In this document: piece by piece, positions 34,116 through 43,669 of the stretch | Layout of the letters: each line of letters starts with the position of its first letter | Numbering within the stretch: position 1 is the stretch's first letter | NCBI GenBank assembly: GCA_964636575.1 | Contig: CAZWSE010000002.1 | Coordinates: 1 to 64,000 of the forward strand | DNA length: 64,000 nt | Direction of reading: 5' to 3' | From: CAZWSE01 sp964636575 | GTDB lineage: Bacteria; Pseudomonadota; Alphaproteobacteria; Rhodobacterales; Rhodobacteraceae | Notes under the pieces: model-generated | Told to the model about the DNA's origin: nothing | Seen by the model: the letters and a program-made list of their open reading frames with translations, nothing else | Database searches by the model: none | Position numbers and translations under genes: made by a program

Positions 34116-35570
34116 TTAAGCGCCCAAGCCCGCCACGCACATGTATTTGACAGACAGGTAGTCTTCGAGCCCTTGAGACCCGCCTTCCTTGCCCATACCG
34201 CTTTCCTTGAGGCCTCCAAAGGGGGCTTCGACGGTTGTGATAAGGCCGGAGTTGATGCCGATGAGGCCGTATTCCAGACCTTCGTTTAGACGGAATGTGC
34301 GCCCAAGGTCGCGCGTATAGGCATAGGCGGCCAGACCAAATTCGGTGGCATTCGCCGCGGCCAAAGCTTCGTCTTCTGTGTCGAACTTGAACACGGCGGA
34401 CAGTGGTCCGAAGATTTCTTCGGTGGCGAATTGCATGTCTGCGGTGGCGCCTGTGATAACGGTTGGTTCAAAGAAGGTGCCACCGTTGCCATGTCTGCGA
34501 CCGCCCGCGACGATCTTGCCGCCTTTGGATGTCGCGTCCGCGATCATTTCTTCGACCTTGGCTACGCCTGCTTCGTCGATCATGGGGCCTTGCTGAACAC
34601 CGTCAGCCGTGCCGTCCCCGACGACCAGAGCCTCGCTTGCCGCTTTCAGTTTTTCAACGAAGGCGTCGTGGATACCGGCCTGCACATAGAAGCGGTTGGT
34701 GCACACACAGGTCTGCCCCATGTTGCGATATTTCGCGATCATTGCGCCTTCGATTGCGGCGTCCAGATCGGCGTCATCAAAGACGATAAAGGGCGCGTTG
34801 CCGCCCAGCTCCATCGACACCTTTTTGACCGTATCGGCAGATTGACGGATCAGCACTTTACCGACCTCGGTCGAGCCTGTGAAGGTCACCTTGCGGACCT
34901 CTGGGCTGTCCATGATCGCCCCGCCAATCGCGCGGGCGGAGCCTGTCAGAATATTCACGACCCCATCGGGGAAGCCCACATCTTCGCATAGCTTGCCCCA
35001 GACCAGCCCAGAATAGGGCGTGGCTGTTGCGGGTTTTGCCACGACGGTGCAGCCAGCCGCCAATGCTGGTCCCAGTTTGCGCGCGAGCATGGATGACGGG
35101 AAATTCCAAGGCGTGATTGCCCCCACAACCCCGACCGGATGACGGGTCACCATAAGGCGGCGGTCTGCGGTGGCTGCGGGCACAATTTCACCTTTTGCGC
35201 GGCGGACCTCTTCTGCGAACCAGCGCACATAGGCCGCCCCGATCGCGATCTCGCCACGGGCTTCTGCCAGCGGTTTGCCCTGTTCTGCCGTCAGCAGCTG
35301 CGCCAATGGTTCTTGGTTATCCATCAAAGCATCATGCAGCTTGTGCAGCAGCCCGACCCGAAAGCCCAAATCCGAGCGGGACCAGGATTTGAACGCCTCG
35401 GAGGCCGCTGCAATCGCGCGGTTTGTTTCATCGGCACCGCAATCTGGCACCTGCCCCAAGACGTCCCCTGTCGCGGGGTTGGTCACATCGATGGTGGCCT
35501 TGCTGTCTGCGGCCGTCCAAGTGCCTCCAATCAAGTTTGATTGCAGCAGCATCCCGTTAAAATCGCTCAT
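34116..35570 (-). CDS. gabD: Succinate-semialdehyde dehydrogenase-like enzyme GabD
   Basis: 484 residues from the ATG at 35570; an upstream in-frame ATG adds 14 atypical residues. Catalytic Cys in GQTCVCTNRFYV (a CxC-type arrangement seen in GabD), base in SMELGGNAPFIVFDDADLD, C-terminal EAPFGGLKESGMGKEGG. Oxidises succinic semialdehyde, or glutarate or malonate semialdehyde, to the diacid. The 144 bp gap from matB could hold its own promoter. Confidence 0.85.
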   Translation of the reverse strand: MSDFNGMLLQSNLIGGTWTAADSKATIDVTNPATGDVLGQVPDCGADETNRAIAAASEAFKSWSRSDLGFRVGLLHKLHDALMDNQEPLAQLLTAEQGKPLAEARGEIAIGAAYVRWFAEEVRRAKGEIVPAATADRRLMVTRHPVGVVGAITPWNFPSSMLARKLGPALAAGCTVVAKPATATPYSGLVWGKLCEDVGFPDGVVNILTGSARAIGGAIMDSPEVRKVTFTGSTEVGKVLIRQSADTVKKVSMELGGNAPFIVFDDADLDAAIEGAMIAKYRNMGQTCVCTNRFYVQAGIHDAFVEKLKAASEALVVGDGTADGVQQGPMIDEAGVAKVEEMIADATSKGGKIVAGGRRHGNGGTFFEPTVITGATADMQFATEEIFGPLSAVFKFDTEDEALAAANATEFGLAAYAYTRDLGRTFRLNEGLEYGLIGINSGLITTVEAPFGGLKESGMGKEGGSQGLEDYLSVKYMCVAGLGA

Positions 35571-35714
35571 GTCTTGTCCCTTCGCGGTCGGTGTGGTTGC
35601 GCGTGTGAGCACGGCAAAAATTTGGTCTCAAATCGGCCTACGCTCAAATCGCAGAGATTACAAAACCTGTTTGCGCCCTGTGCCCGTGTTTTTTGCGCGA
35701 CGGAGTGCGGCCAA

Positions 35715-37229
35715 TTATGACGCCTTAAAGGTCGCCTCATATTGCGTGCGCAGTTCGTTCTTTTGAACTTTGCCCATTGTATTGCGGGGCAGCGCGTCGA
35801 GGAAGAACACGGCCTTGGGGCATTTGAATTTTGCCAGTTTCGCCTGCAATGCGGTCTGGATGCTTTCCGCGGTCAATGCATGGCCGTCCTGCCCGATCAC
35901 GATGGCCACAACGGCCTCGCCGAAGTCGGGGTGCGGTGTTCCGATCACTGCGGATTCCACCACTCCGTCCATATCGTCAATCTCGGTTTCGATCTCTTTG
36001 GGGTAGACGTTGTACCCCCCAGTGATCACCAAATCTTTGGCCCGCCCGACGATAGAGATGTAGCCGTCTTCATCGATCTGCGCGATGTCGCCGGTGATAA
36101 AGAAGCCGTCGTCGCGGAATTCTTCGGCTGTCTTTTCTGGCATCTGCCAGTAGCCTTTGAACACGTTCGGCCCACGCACTTCGAGAATACCGATTTCGCC
36201 TTGGTCCAAAATTGCGCCCGTTTCCGCGTTGGTGATCCGTGCCTCAACCCCTGGCAGGGGTAGTCCGACGGTCCCTGCTTTGCGTGCGCCCTCGTAGGGG
36301 TTGGACGTGCTCATGGTGGTTTCTGTCATGCCGTAGCGTTCGAGGATGCGGTGGCCTGTCCGGTTTTCAAATGCGACGTGGGTTTCAGCCAACAGGGGCG
36401 CGCTGCCCGAGATGAAGAGCCGCATGTGCCCTGTCAGATCGCGGGTGAACCGGTCATCGGACAAGAGCCTTGTGTAGAAGGTCGGAACCCCCATCATCGT
36501 GGTCGCCTGTGGCAGCTTTTCAAGCACCGTTTCCAGATCAAACCGCGGCAGGAATATCATCTTGCCACCCGCAAGCAGCGATACATTGGTCGCTACAAAC
36601 AATCCGTGCACGTGAAAGATTGGCAGTGCATGTAATAGCGTGTCTTGATCCGTAAACTGCCATGCCTCGATCAAGCTTTGCGTGTTGGACAGCAGGTTGT
36701 CTTGCGTCAGCATCGCCCCTTTGGACCGCCCTGTGGTACCGGACGTATAAAGGATCGCCGCCAGATCATCGGGCGTTCTTGGCGCTGCAGCGAAGTCATC
36801 TTTTACCCGTGCGGCTTCATCTTTAAGCGAGCCTTCCCCTGTCGCATCAAGACTAAGCAAGGTGATCCCGTTCGGCGTTGTGAGCGCGGAAAGCTCGTCT
36901 TCTGAGGCGGGATCGCAGACCACCACCGTGGGGGCGGCATCTGTCAGAAAGTAGTCAAGCTCTGCGGTTTTGTAGGCCGTGTTCAGTGGCAAAAACAAAG
37001 CCCCTGCCCGCAAGCAGGCCAGATAGAGCGCCAAGGCTTCAACAGATTTCTCCGTTTGCATGGCGACCCTATGGCCCGGTTCGACCCCGCTTTGAACCAA
37101 TACATTGGCGATCTGGCCAGAGAGCGCGAAAAGCTCTGCGCCGGTCACTTCGGATCCGTCTGCCCGTATAAGCACGGCATCTTTGCGATGTTCCAAGGGG
37201 GCGACAAGCGCATCAGCGAGAGGGTTCAT
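35715..37229 (-). CDS. matB: Malonyl-CoA synthetase-like acyl-CoA ligase MatB
   Basis: 504 residues of the ANL superfamily. A3 motif LYTSGTTGRSKGAM, A5 ERYGMTET, the hinge region GYISIVGRAKDLVITGG, and A10 PRNTMGKVQK with the catalytic lysine. HALPIFHVHGLFVATN and the compact 504-residue length match malonyl-CoA synthetases. It would activate malonate or methylmalonate with ATP and CoA. No malonyl-CoA decarboxylase (matA) is adjacent, so the substrate may differ. 32 bp after the crotonase gene. Confidence 0.83.
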   Translation of the reverse strand: MNPLADALVAPLEHRKDAVLIRADGSEVTGAELFALSGQIANVLVQSGVEPGHRVAMQTEKSVEALALYLACLRAGALFLPLNTAYKTAELDYFLTDAAPTVVVCDPASEDELSALTTPNGITLLSLDATGEGSLKDEAARVKDDFAAAPRTPDDLAAILYTSGTTGRSKGAMLTQDNLLSNTQSLIEAWQFTDQDTLLHALPIFHVHGLFVATNVSLLAGGKMIFLPRFDLETVLEKLPQATTMMGVPTFYTRLLSDDRFTRDLTGHMRLFISGSAPLLAETHVAFENRTGHRILERYGMTETTMSTSNPYEGARKAGTVGLPLPGVEARITNAETGAILDQGEIGILEVRGPNVFKGYWQMPEKTAEEFRDDGFFITGDIAQIDEDGYISIVGRAKDLVITGGYNVYPKEIETEIDDMDGVVESAVIGTPHPDFGEAVVAIVIGQDGHALTAESIQTALQAKLAKFKCPKAVFFLDALPRNTMGKVQKNELRTQYEATFKAS

Positions 37230-37261
37230 GGTGGTGTTCTTTCTGTTGATAGGTCCGAAAG

Positions 37262-38077
37262 TTACTTGCCTTGAAAGTCAGGCTTTCGTTTTTCCATGAA
37301 GGCTTTGCGTCCTTCGACGTAGTCTTCTGACGCGAAGCAGGCCGCGACCATTTCATCGCAGCGATCCAGATTGCGCGCGGATGGGTCGGCCAGCATCACT
37401 TGGGTCGCGATGTATTTCATGGCGCGCACTGTCAGTGGGGCGTTGCCTGCGATGGTCGCGGCGAGTTCGTCCACTCGTGCGGCCAGTGCGTCTTCGGTCA
37501 CGACCTCTTGGACCAGCCCAAGGCGCAGCGCCGTGTCTGCATCGATGCTTTTGGCAGAGAACATCAGCTGTTTGGCAGAGGCCAAGCCGATCGCATTGAC
37601 CAAGCGCCGGATTGCATCAAAGGGATAGCCCAAGGCCAGCTTGGCTGCGGGCATTGCAAACTTGGACTTGGCCGATGCAATCCGCATGTCTGCACAGGTC
37701 GCCAAGTTCAGGCCACCACCGATGCAATAACCGTCGATCATGGCGATGGTCGGTTTGGCGTAGTTTTCAATGGTGTCGTAGACGACTTTCAATCGCGCAT
37801 TGTAGTGCGCAGTGGCATCTTTGGACCCGCGCTCTTTTTCAAACTTGGAAATATCGGCACCAGATACGAAGGACTTTCCGCCAGCGCCCGACAGAACCAC
37901 AACCCGTACCTTCGGGTCTTCTTCAAAGGCCGTCAGGGCCACATCAACGGCGTCCCACATGTCCAAGGACACCGCATTGTGACGTTCGGGATTGTTGAAA
38001 ACGATATGCCCGATGGAGCCTTCGACATAGGCGCGCATCTTGTCAGTCGGCAGGGTCAGGTCTGTGGAGGTGGTCAT
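37262..38077 (-). CDS. Crotonase-superfamily protein lacking both hydratase glutamates
   Basis: 271 residues with the crotonase fold: oxyanion-hole strands SGADISKFE near 72 and DGYCIGGGLNLA at 115-126. Aligning the invariant spacing with rat enoyl-CoA hydratase, Glu144 falls on N124 and Glu164 on A144 (FAMPAAKLALG). Without either acid/base pair it should not hydrate enoyl-CoA; the oxyanion hole is intact, so decarboxylation, isomerisation or thioester hydrolysis is more likely. It lies between a CoA transferase and a CoA ligase, so a CoA-thioester substrate is clear. Confidence 0.85.
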   Translation of the reverse strand: MTTSTDLTLPTDKMRAYVEGSIGHIVFNNPERHNAVSLDMWDAVDVALTAFEEDPKVRVVVLSGAGGKSFVSGADISKFEKERGSKDATAHYNARLKVVYDTIENYAKPTIAMIDGYCIGGGLNLATCADMRIASAKSKFAMPAAKLALGYPFDAIRRLVNAIGLASAKQLMFSAKSIDADTALRLGLVQEVVTEDALAARVDELAATIAGNAPLTVRAMKYIATQVMLADPSARNLDRCDEMVAACFASEDYVEGRKAFMEKRKPDFQGK

Positions 38078-38100
38078 GGGTATTGGTCCTTATGATCCCG

Positions 38101-39294
38101 TCAAACGACGGATTTATCCTGAAGCTTTGCGTATTGCTGAGCGTCTATCCCAAGTTCCTCTAGCAGTTCCAGCGTATGTTGACCTCGCAAGGGGGGTGAC
38201 GCTGTGAGAGAGCTTTTGGTGCGGCTGAGTTGGAACGGCTGTCCGACAGCCATTGTGTCGCCAAAAGGGTCGGTCGACAGTGGTTGGGCCATTTCAAGGT
38301 GCTGCACCTGCGGGTCGTTGAACATTTCGTCGATCTTGTAGATCGGGCCGCAGGGCACACCGGCTTCGGTCATAGCCTCGACCCATTCGGCGCTGGTCTT
38401 GGTGGCAATCACATCGGCGATGTTGTCGTTCAGCTCATCACGGCGGGCAGCGCGTTTGGCGTTGTCGGACAGACCTTCGTCCTTGGCCCAATCATCACGG
38501 CCCAAAGCCTTACACAACCGTTGCCATGTTTCATCCCCCGCGACAGCGATGTTTACGGCACCATCTTTGGTCAGATAGCGGTTGGTTGGGACGCTGGTGG
38601 GGTGTTCGTTGCCTGCTTGCCCCGCAACCTCTTCGCGCATCAGCCACCGAGCCGCTTGGAAATCGAGCATGAAGATCTGGCTTTGCAGAAGCGATGTTTG
38701 CAGCCATTGGCCTTCGCCGGATTTTTCGCGTTCGATCAGGGCGGTCATGATGCCCATCGCGCAAAAAAGACCCGCGGTCAGATCGGCAATCGGAATCCCG
38801 ACGCGCATTGGCCCGCCATCGGGATCACCGGTGATCGACATCAGCCCGCCCATGCCTTGTGCGATTTGGTCGAAGCCTGGACGTTTGGCATAGGGACCAG
38901 TTTGGCCGAAGCCTGAAATGCTGGCCAGAATGATCTTGGGGTTCAGCGCCTTCAGGCTTTCATAATCGATCCCCAAGCGGTCTTTCACGTCGGGGCGAAA
39001 GTTTTCAACAACCACATCGGCTGTTGTTACCAGCTTGCGGAAAATCTCTAGCCCAGCCTTATCCTTGAGGTTCAGGGTCAAGCTACGCTTGTTGCGTTGC
39101 AGGTTTTGCCAATCGGCTGTGTTGCGCCCTGCCCCGAGTGATCCGTCTGCTTCCAGCGACGCGGGTTGTTCGATCTTGATGACATCAGCGCCCCAATCGC
39201 CAAGTTGACGCACTGCCGTTGGGCCAGACCGAACGCGCGTGAGATCAAGCACACGGATATGGGACAAGGCAGATGAAGCGGGTTGATGCGGCAT
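38101..39294 (-). CDS. CaiB/BaiF (class III) CoA transferase
   Basis: 397 residues. Opening SHIRVLDLTRVRSGP and the catalytic aspartate D171 in GIPIADLTAGL are as in formyl-CoA transferase. It moves CoA from one acyl-CoA to a free carboxylate through a mixed anhydride on D171. Directly after the TPP enzyme (15 bp) and before the crotonase (23 bp). With the TctCBA importer it likely activates the imported acid. Confidence 0.88.
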   Translation of the reverse strand: MPHQPASSALSHIRVLDLTRVRSGPTAVRQLGDWGADVIKIEQPASLEADGSLGAGRNTADWQNLQRNKRSLTLNLKDKAGLEIFRKLVTTADVVVENFRPDVKDRLGIDYESLKALNPKIILASISGFGQTGPYAKRPGFDQIAQGMGGLMSITGDPDGGPMRVGIPIADLTAGLFCAMGIMTALIEREKSGEGQWLQTSLLQSQIFMLDFQAARWLMREEVAGQAGNEHPTSVPTNRYLTKDGAVNIAVAGDETWQRLCKALGRDDWAKDEGLSDNAKRAARRDELNDNIADVIATKTSAEWVEAMTEAGVPCGPIYKIDEMFNDPQVQHLEMAQPLSTDPFGDTMAVGQPFQLSRTKSSLTASPPLRGQHTLELLEELGIDAQQYAKLQDKSVV

Positions 39295-39309
39295 GTCTGG
39301 TCTCCTGAG

Positions 39310-40944
39310 TTAGTGCGCTTTGTGAGCGCGCAAAATTTGAGGCGAGGCGATTTGATCCGAAATATGGATGTCCCAAATGTTGGGTGTGTTCCCCGACAGG
39401 AAGTCTTTCATGCAGCTGTCCAGAACGTCAAGATCAGTGACTGTCTGTGCGGTTAGTCCGAACCCGCGGCCGATGCCCGCGAAATCCGGTTTTCCAAAGA
39501 CGGAGCCGTTCAGCGGCGCGCCATCGGCTTTCAGCTTATGCACTTCGGACCCATAGGCCCCGTCGTTCATTACGATTGTCAGCACCTTCATTTCGTGTCG
39601 CTGCATCGTTTCAAGCTCTTGAATGTGCATCAAGGCGGATCCGTCTCCGTCGATCAAAACGATTGGCCTGTCGGGATGGGCCGTGGCCAGACCGAGCGCG
39701 AAAGATGTCCCATTCCCGATCGCGCCGAAGTCGCGGATCACCGTGTAATGGCTTTGCGGATGCATGTTCATCTGGGCCGCGTAGTAGGCGCAGTGGCCCG
39801 AGGTATTGATGACGTGGCATTGGGGTGGAATGACCTGCGCCAGTTTTTTGACAACCGCCATCGGGTGCAAAGCCCCGTCGGGTGTGTCTTGATCGTCAGG
39901 CAGTTCGAGTGCGGCTTGTGTTGCGGTCCGCATTTCGGGGCTACGCCAGCCTTCTTGTTTGGACACGGCTTTGGTGAGAGCTTGCACCCCAAGGGCGGCG
40001 TCGGCGCGAATTGCCAGATCAGATGCTTTTCGTCCCTGCACAACGTCTTGCGGATCAAGATCGATATGGATGACCTTTGCGTCTGGCGTCAGCTTGCCAC
40101 CGTCAAATGTGTGGGACGCCATACGCGCGCCCACCCCGATGACCAAATCGGCTTGTTCGAAAATAGCGCGTGCGGGTTCACCCGAGAAACCACCCGCAAC
40201 GCCAAGGCAATAGGGTTGGTCATAGAACAACCCTTTGGCGGGCAAGGTCGTTGCCAAAAGTGCGCCTGCCTGTTCCGCCAAAGAAACGCAGGCCTCGGTT
40301 GCACCGCCTGACACCACGCCCAAGCCAGCAAGCAACACTGGGCGTTCGGCCTTTGCGATCCACCCTGCCGCTTGGTCGATAAGAGCAGCGTCGGGTTGGA
40401 GCGGGTCGGGTTTTGTAATCAGTTCGTCTGAGACCGGATGCGCCGCCTGCTGCTTGATCAGGTTTTGTTGCACATCGAAGGGCACGCTTAGCACAACGGG
40501 CGTTTGATCCCGCTTGGCCGTCGCAAAAGCATGATGAACATCTGCGATCATCGTGTCAGGGTCGTGCAAAGCTTTGAACACTGCGCCGCAAGCCTCAACA
40601 AATGGTGCTTGATCGATGCCTTGGTTGTACCACTCTTTGTGCAAAGGTGCCTCGCCCGCGAAGATGACCAGCGGGATCCGTGCGCGCACGGCAATCGGCA
40701 GGATCGTCATGATCTGGGTTAGCCCCGGCCCGCAGGTGACTGTTGCACAGCCGACCTTGCCCGTGGCGCGTGCATAGGTCGTGGCCGCAGCGACGGCTGC
40801 ATGTTCGTGGCGGGTGTAAATGAAATGCGTCCCACGGGTCGCCATCGCCCCGGCCCAATGCATATTTGCATCCCCCAGTAAAGCGAAACAGGGGCCGCTG
40901 TTTTCACGCACAAAAGCGTCGGCGAGAGCTTCATAGATCTTCAT
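39310..40944 (-). CDS. Thiamine-diphosphate-dependent enzyme, acetolactate synthase/benzoylformate decarboxylase-like
   Basis: 544 residues with the three domains of the POX family. Catalytic E47 in RHEHAAVAA activates the thiazolium, and the cofactor motif is GDGSALMHIQ ending in NDGAYG. The first domain differs from oxalyl-CoA decarboxylase and there is no CoA/ADP-binding text, so I prefer a 2-oxo acid decarboxylase or carboligase. A decarboxylase would yield a semialdehyde for the downstream GabD. Overlaps the AbrB-like gene by 4 bp. Confidence 0.83.
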   Translation of the reverse strand: MKIYEALADAFVRENSGPCFALLGDANMHWAGAMATRGTHFIYTRHEHAAVAAATTYARATGKVGCATVTCGPGLTQIMTILPIAVRARIPLVIFAGEAPLHKEWYNQGIDQAPFVEACGAVFKALHDPDTMIADVHHAFATAKRDQTPVVLSVPFDVQQNLIKQQAAHPVSDELITKPDPLQPDAALIDQAAGWIAKAERPVLLAGLGVVSGGATEACVSLAEQAGALLATTLPAKGLFYDQPYCLGVAGGFSGEPARAIFEQADLVIGVGARMASHTFDGGKLTPDAKVIHIDLDPQDVVQGRKASDLAIRADAALGVQALTKAVSKQEGWRSPEMRTATQAALELPDDQDTPDGALHPMAVVKKLAQVIPPQCHVINTSGHCAYYAAQMNMHPQSHYTVIRDFGAIGNGTSFALGLATAHPDRPIVLIDGDGSALMHIQELETMQRHEMKVLTIVMNDGAYGSEVHKLKADGAPLNGSVFGKPDFAGIGRGFGLTAQTVTDLDVLDSCMKDFLSGNTPNIWDIHISDQIASPQILRAHKAH

Positions 40945-41996
40945 GGCTTCCCTTTCAGATCAAAGACGTTCTTGGCCAGAAAGCTGCCGAACCAAACGGT
41001 CAGGAAAATGCGGGCCAGATGGTGCAAGGCCACGACAACCGGATTGAAGTTGAGCGACAGTGCGATCAGGCTCATCTCGGCCAGCCCGCCTGCTGCAAAG
41101 CTGACGAACAATGCGCCGAAGTCTGCAGGCACATGCGGGACCAAGAGCGCTGCGATCCCTGCGCCCAAGACTAGCATGAACGCCCCGACCACGAGGCCAA
41201 TTCCAAGGCCCTTCGCAAGCAACCGGCGCGACATGCCTGAGAACTGCGCGCCGAGGGCTGTACCAATCATATATTGCGCCAGATGGGTCATCCATTCCGG
41301 AACGTTGATTTCGACGACCCCGAACACAGACAACGCAAGCGCCAGCAACAAGGGCCCAAGCATATGCGAAACCGGCAGTTTAAGCACACGTCCGATCAAA
41401 AGCCCGACCAGTGCGATGGCCAGGATCGTGAGCACATCGATCAGATCATAATTGGCATCGGCCATTGTCTCACCACCCAGTGACCCGACCGCATCGCCTT
41501 GGATGAACAGGAACAGTAACGGCACCGAGGATACCACCAGAATGATGCGGATAAAGTGTTGCACTGTCACGATGCGCAGGTCCGCGCCCGCCTCTTCAGC
41601 CAGTGAAATTGAATCCACAATCCCGCCAGGAAGCGAGGCAAAGTAGGCATCGTTGCGCGCGTATCCCCCAAGCTTGCGCATGATGGCGTAGCTGCCGCCG
41701 TGGGCGATCAGGATGAACGGGATAATTGCCAATCCCGATATCCAGAACTGGGGCAGTAAAACCAGAACCTCAGGCGAAAACCGTGACCCGATCATGGTGC
41801 CAATGATGGACATGAACACCAAACGCACCCAACGGGACAGCTTGGGCAACAGTACCCCATTGCGTTCGTAGTAAAGCACAAACCCTGCGGCCCCTGCGAT
41901 CCCGCCCAGCAAGAACGGCATCGGCAATCCGATACCGAACGCGCCGAAACCTCCGATCAGACCGAACAGAAAGATCAACAGATAGCGAAAGTCCAT
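40941..41996 (-). CDS. AbrB-family membrane transporter, copy 1
   Basis: 351 residues from ATG 41996, which has a GGGGGT ribosome site; an in-frame start at 42053 would run into tctA. About ten membrane spans in two similar halves, each with a GLPMP-LLGG/LP-SHMLGP-type turn, the duplicated pattern of the AbrB/PF05145 family often mislabelled ammonia monooxygenase. Also SLPGGIVDSISLAEEAGAD and SFAAGGLAEMSLIAL, conserved in both halves. Sits 17 bp after tctA, so it may export or import the same substrate. A paralogue lies at 62613-63641. Confidence 0.82.
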   Translation of the reverse strand: MDFRYLLIFLFGLIGGFGAFGIGLPMPFLLGGIAGAAGFVLYYERNGVLLPKLSRWVRLVFMSIIGTMIGSRFSPEVLVLLPQFWISGLAIIPFILIAHGGSYAIMRKLGGYARNDAYFASLPGGIVDSISLAEEAGADLRIVTVQHFIRIILVVSSVPLLFLFIQGDAVGSLGGETMADANYDLIDVLTILAIALVGLLIGRVLKLPVSHMLGPLLLALALSVFGVVEINVPEWMTHLAQYMIGTALGAQFSGMSRRLLAKGLGIGLVVGAFMLVLGAGIAALLVPHVPADFGALFVSFAAGGLAEMSLIALSLNFNPVVVALHHLARIFLTVWFGSFLAKNVFDLKGKP

Positions 41997-42013
41997 AAGA
42001 CCCCCCGTGATCT

Positions 42014-43669
42014 CTAAGACGTCTCGCTCGACCTTGCGCGATAAGTTGTCCACGATCGCATCACAACCACCGCCAACCCGATCAGCAAGAAGATCGGAGC
42101 ATAAGAGAACTTGCCCTGATAGCTAAAGCTGGTGAAGATCAACAACCCTTGGTCGGAGATAATCATGGATTGCCGGAATGCCTCTTCCATACTTGAGGTC
42201 AGAACGAAGGCGATGATGAACGCGGCGGCTGAAAAGTTGGTTCGGCGCATGGCATAGCCAATCACCCCGAACAGCAGTGCAAAGCCTACATCCCAGATCG
42301 ACGCGCGTGACGAGTAGCTGGCGCCAAGGGCCGTCATGAAGATGAACGGGTAGAGGTACTGCGTCGGCAGAAGTGCAATCATACGCCCCACAAACGGTGC
42401 CCCGAAGTACCCGATGATCGCGTAGGCCGCGATGCCCACCAGACCCGCTGCAAAGACTGCGAAGATGTACTGGCGCGATGTGATTTCAAAGAACTCTTTG
42501 GTGGAGGGGATGAAGTACTGCACCATCGTATCTTCCGAGAAGATCGTCGGCCCAGGCTGTAGCCCGTTCACCAAGAACATCCCGATCAAAACAGCCGCAA
42601 TCGTAGACCCTGGGATACCGAGCGTCAGCAACGGGATCATGGACGGCCCCGATACAGCGTTGTTGGCAGATTCAGGGGCGGCGATGCCTTCGACAATCCC
42701 TGTGCCCCATTTGTCTTTGATCGGAGACCTGCGTTTTTCTTCACCATAGGCCACGAAACACGCAACCGACGAACCCAAGCCCGGCATCATACCGATCAGC
42801 GATCCGTAAATGGACGACCGGAACATCAACGGGATACAGCGTTTGAATTCGGCCCATGTGAAGTAGTGCGCGGATGGATCAAGCGCGTCGCCTTTGTCCA
42901 GATCCAGCATTTTCACCTTGGCCGCTTTTTCCGCTTGGATGATGACTTCGGAGATCACGAAAACACCGATCAGCAGAGGCACCAAGGCCATGCCGGATTC
43001 GAGCTCATCCAGACCCATTGTCATTTTAAATTGGCCGGTAATTGTGTCTTCCCCAATCAAGCCGACAACCGCACCAAACAAGGTGGATACGACGCCCTTG
43101 ATGATGCTGTCACTGACAACGGAACCGATGACCACAAAGGCCATCAGGTAAATTGCGAAGTTCTCAGGCGGTCCGAATTTCCGGGTGAAGGCCGCGATGG
43201 CTACGGCACCGAAGATCAGAACGATCTCTCCCACATAATCGCCATAAGCAGAGGCAACGGTCGCAGTTTTCAGCGCTTTGCCTGCCTTGCCGGCTTGCGT
43301 CATTGGGTACCCGTCTTGCATCGTTGCGGCCGAAGCCGCAGTGCCCGGTGTATTGAATAAGATCGCAGCAATAGACCCGCCGTACCTGCCGGACTTGCCA
43401 ACCACATAGAGGAACACAAGCCCCGACAGCGCCCCGATTTCATCGTTGTAGGCGATCAGGATCGGCAACATCATCGCAATCGCAGCCGCAGCCGTCAGGC
43501 CCGGCATCGCGCCAAACACGATCCCGACAATCGCTGCCAGAACCACAAATCCTACCGCAAAGGGATCATTGAAAAGCGTGATAAATCCGCAGGAGATATC
43601 GAAGAAGATCGACAGAAATCCTACAGTGTCGAACCACTCTTGAAGGCCTGCACAGCTGTTTCCGCCCAT
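42014..43669 (-). CDS. tctA: Tripartite tricarboxylate transporter large permease TctA
   Basis: 551 residues, slightly above the usual 500, with an N-terminal extension before the first span. About 12 spans; FGAMPGLTAAAAIAMMLP near 52 and GMMPGLGSSVACFVAYGEEKR near 293 are the two conserved TctA motifs. Imports a carboxylate delivered by the TctC protein using an ion gradient. Begins right after the tctB stop. Confidence 0.93.
   Translation of the reverse strand: MGGNSCAGLQEWFDTVGFLSIFFDISCGFITLFNDPFAVGFVVLAAIVGIVFGAMPGLTAAAAIAMMLPILIAYNDEIGALSGLVFLYVVGKSGRYGGSIAAILFNTPGTAASAATMQDGYPMTQAGKAGKALKTATVASAYGDYVGEIVLIFGAVAIAAFTRKFGPPENFAIYLMAFVVIGSVVSDSIIKGVVSTLFGAVVGLIGEDTITGQFKMTMGLDELESGMALVPLLIGVFVISEVIIQAEKAAKVKMLDLDKGDALDPSAHYFTWAEFKRCIPLMFRSSIYGSLIGMMPGLGSSVACFVAYGEEKRRSPIKDKWGTGIVEGIAAPESANNAVSGPSMIPLLTLGIPGSTIAAVLIGMFLVNGLQPGPTIFSEDTMVQYFIPSTKEFFEITSRQYIFAVFAAGLVGIAAYAIIGYFGAPFVGRMIALLPTQYLYPFIFMTALGASYSSRASIWDVGFALLFGVIGYAMRRTNFSAAAFIIAFVLTSSMEEAFRQSMIISDQGLLIFTSFSYQGKFSYAPIFLLIGLAVVVMRSWTTYRARSSETS

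Noticed and set aside
38101..40944. Oxalate degradation pair (formyl-CoA transferase and oxalyl-CoA decarboxylase)
   Set aside because: The CoA transferase fits, but the TPP enzyme lacks features of oxalyl-CoA decarboxylase and resembles acetolactate synthase or benzoylformate decarboxylase.
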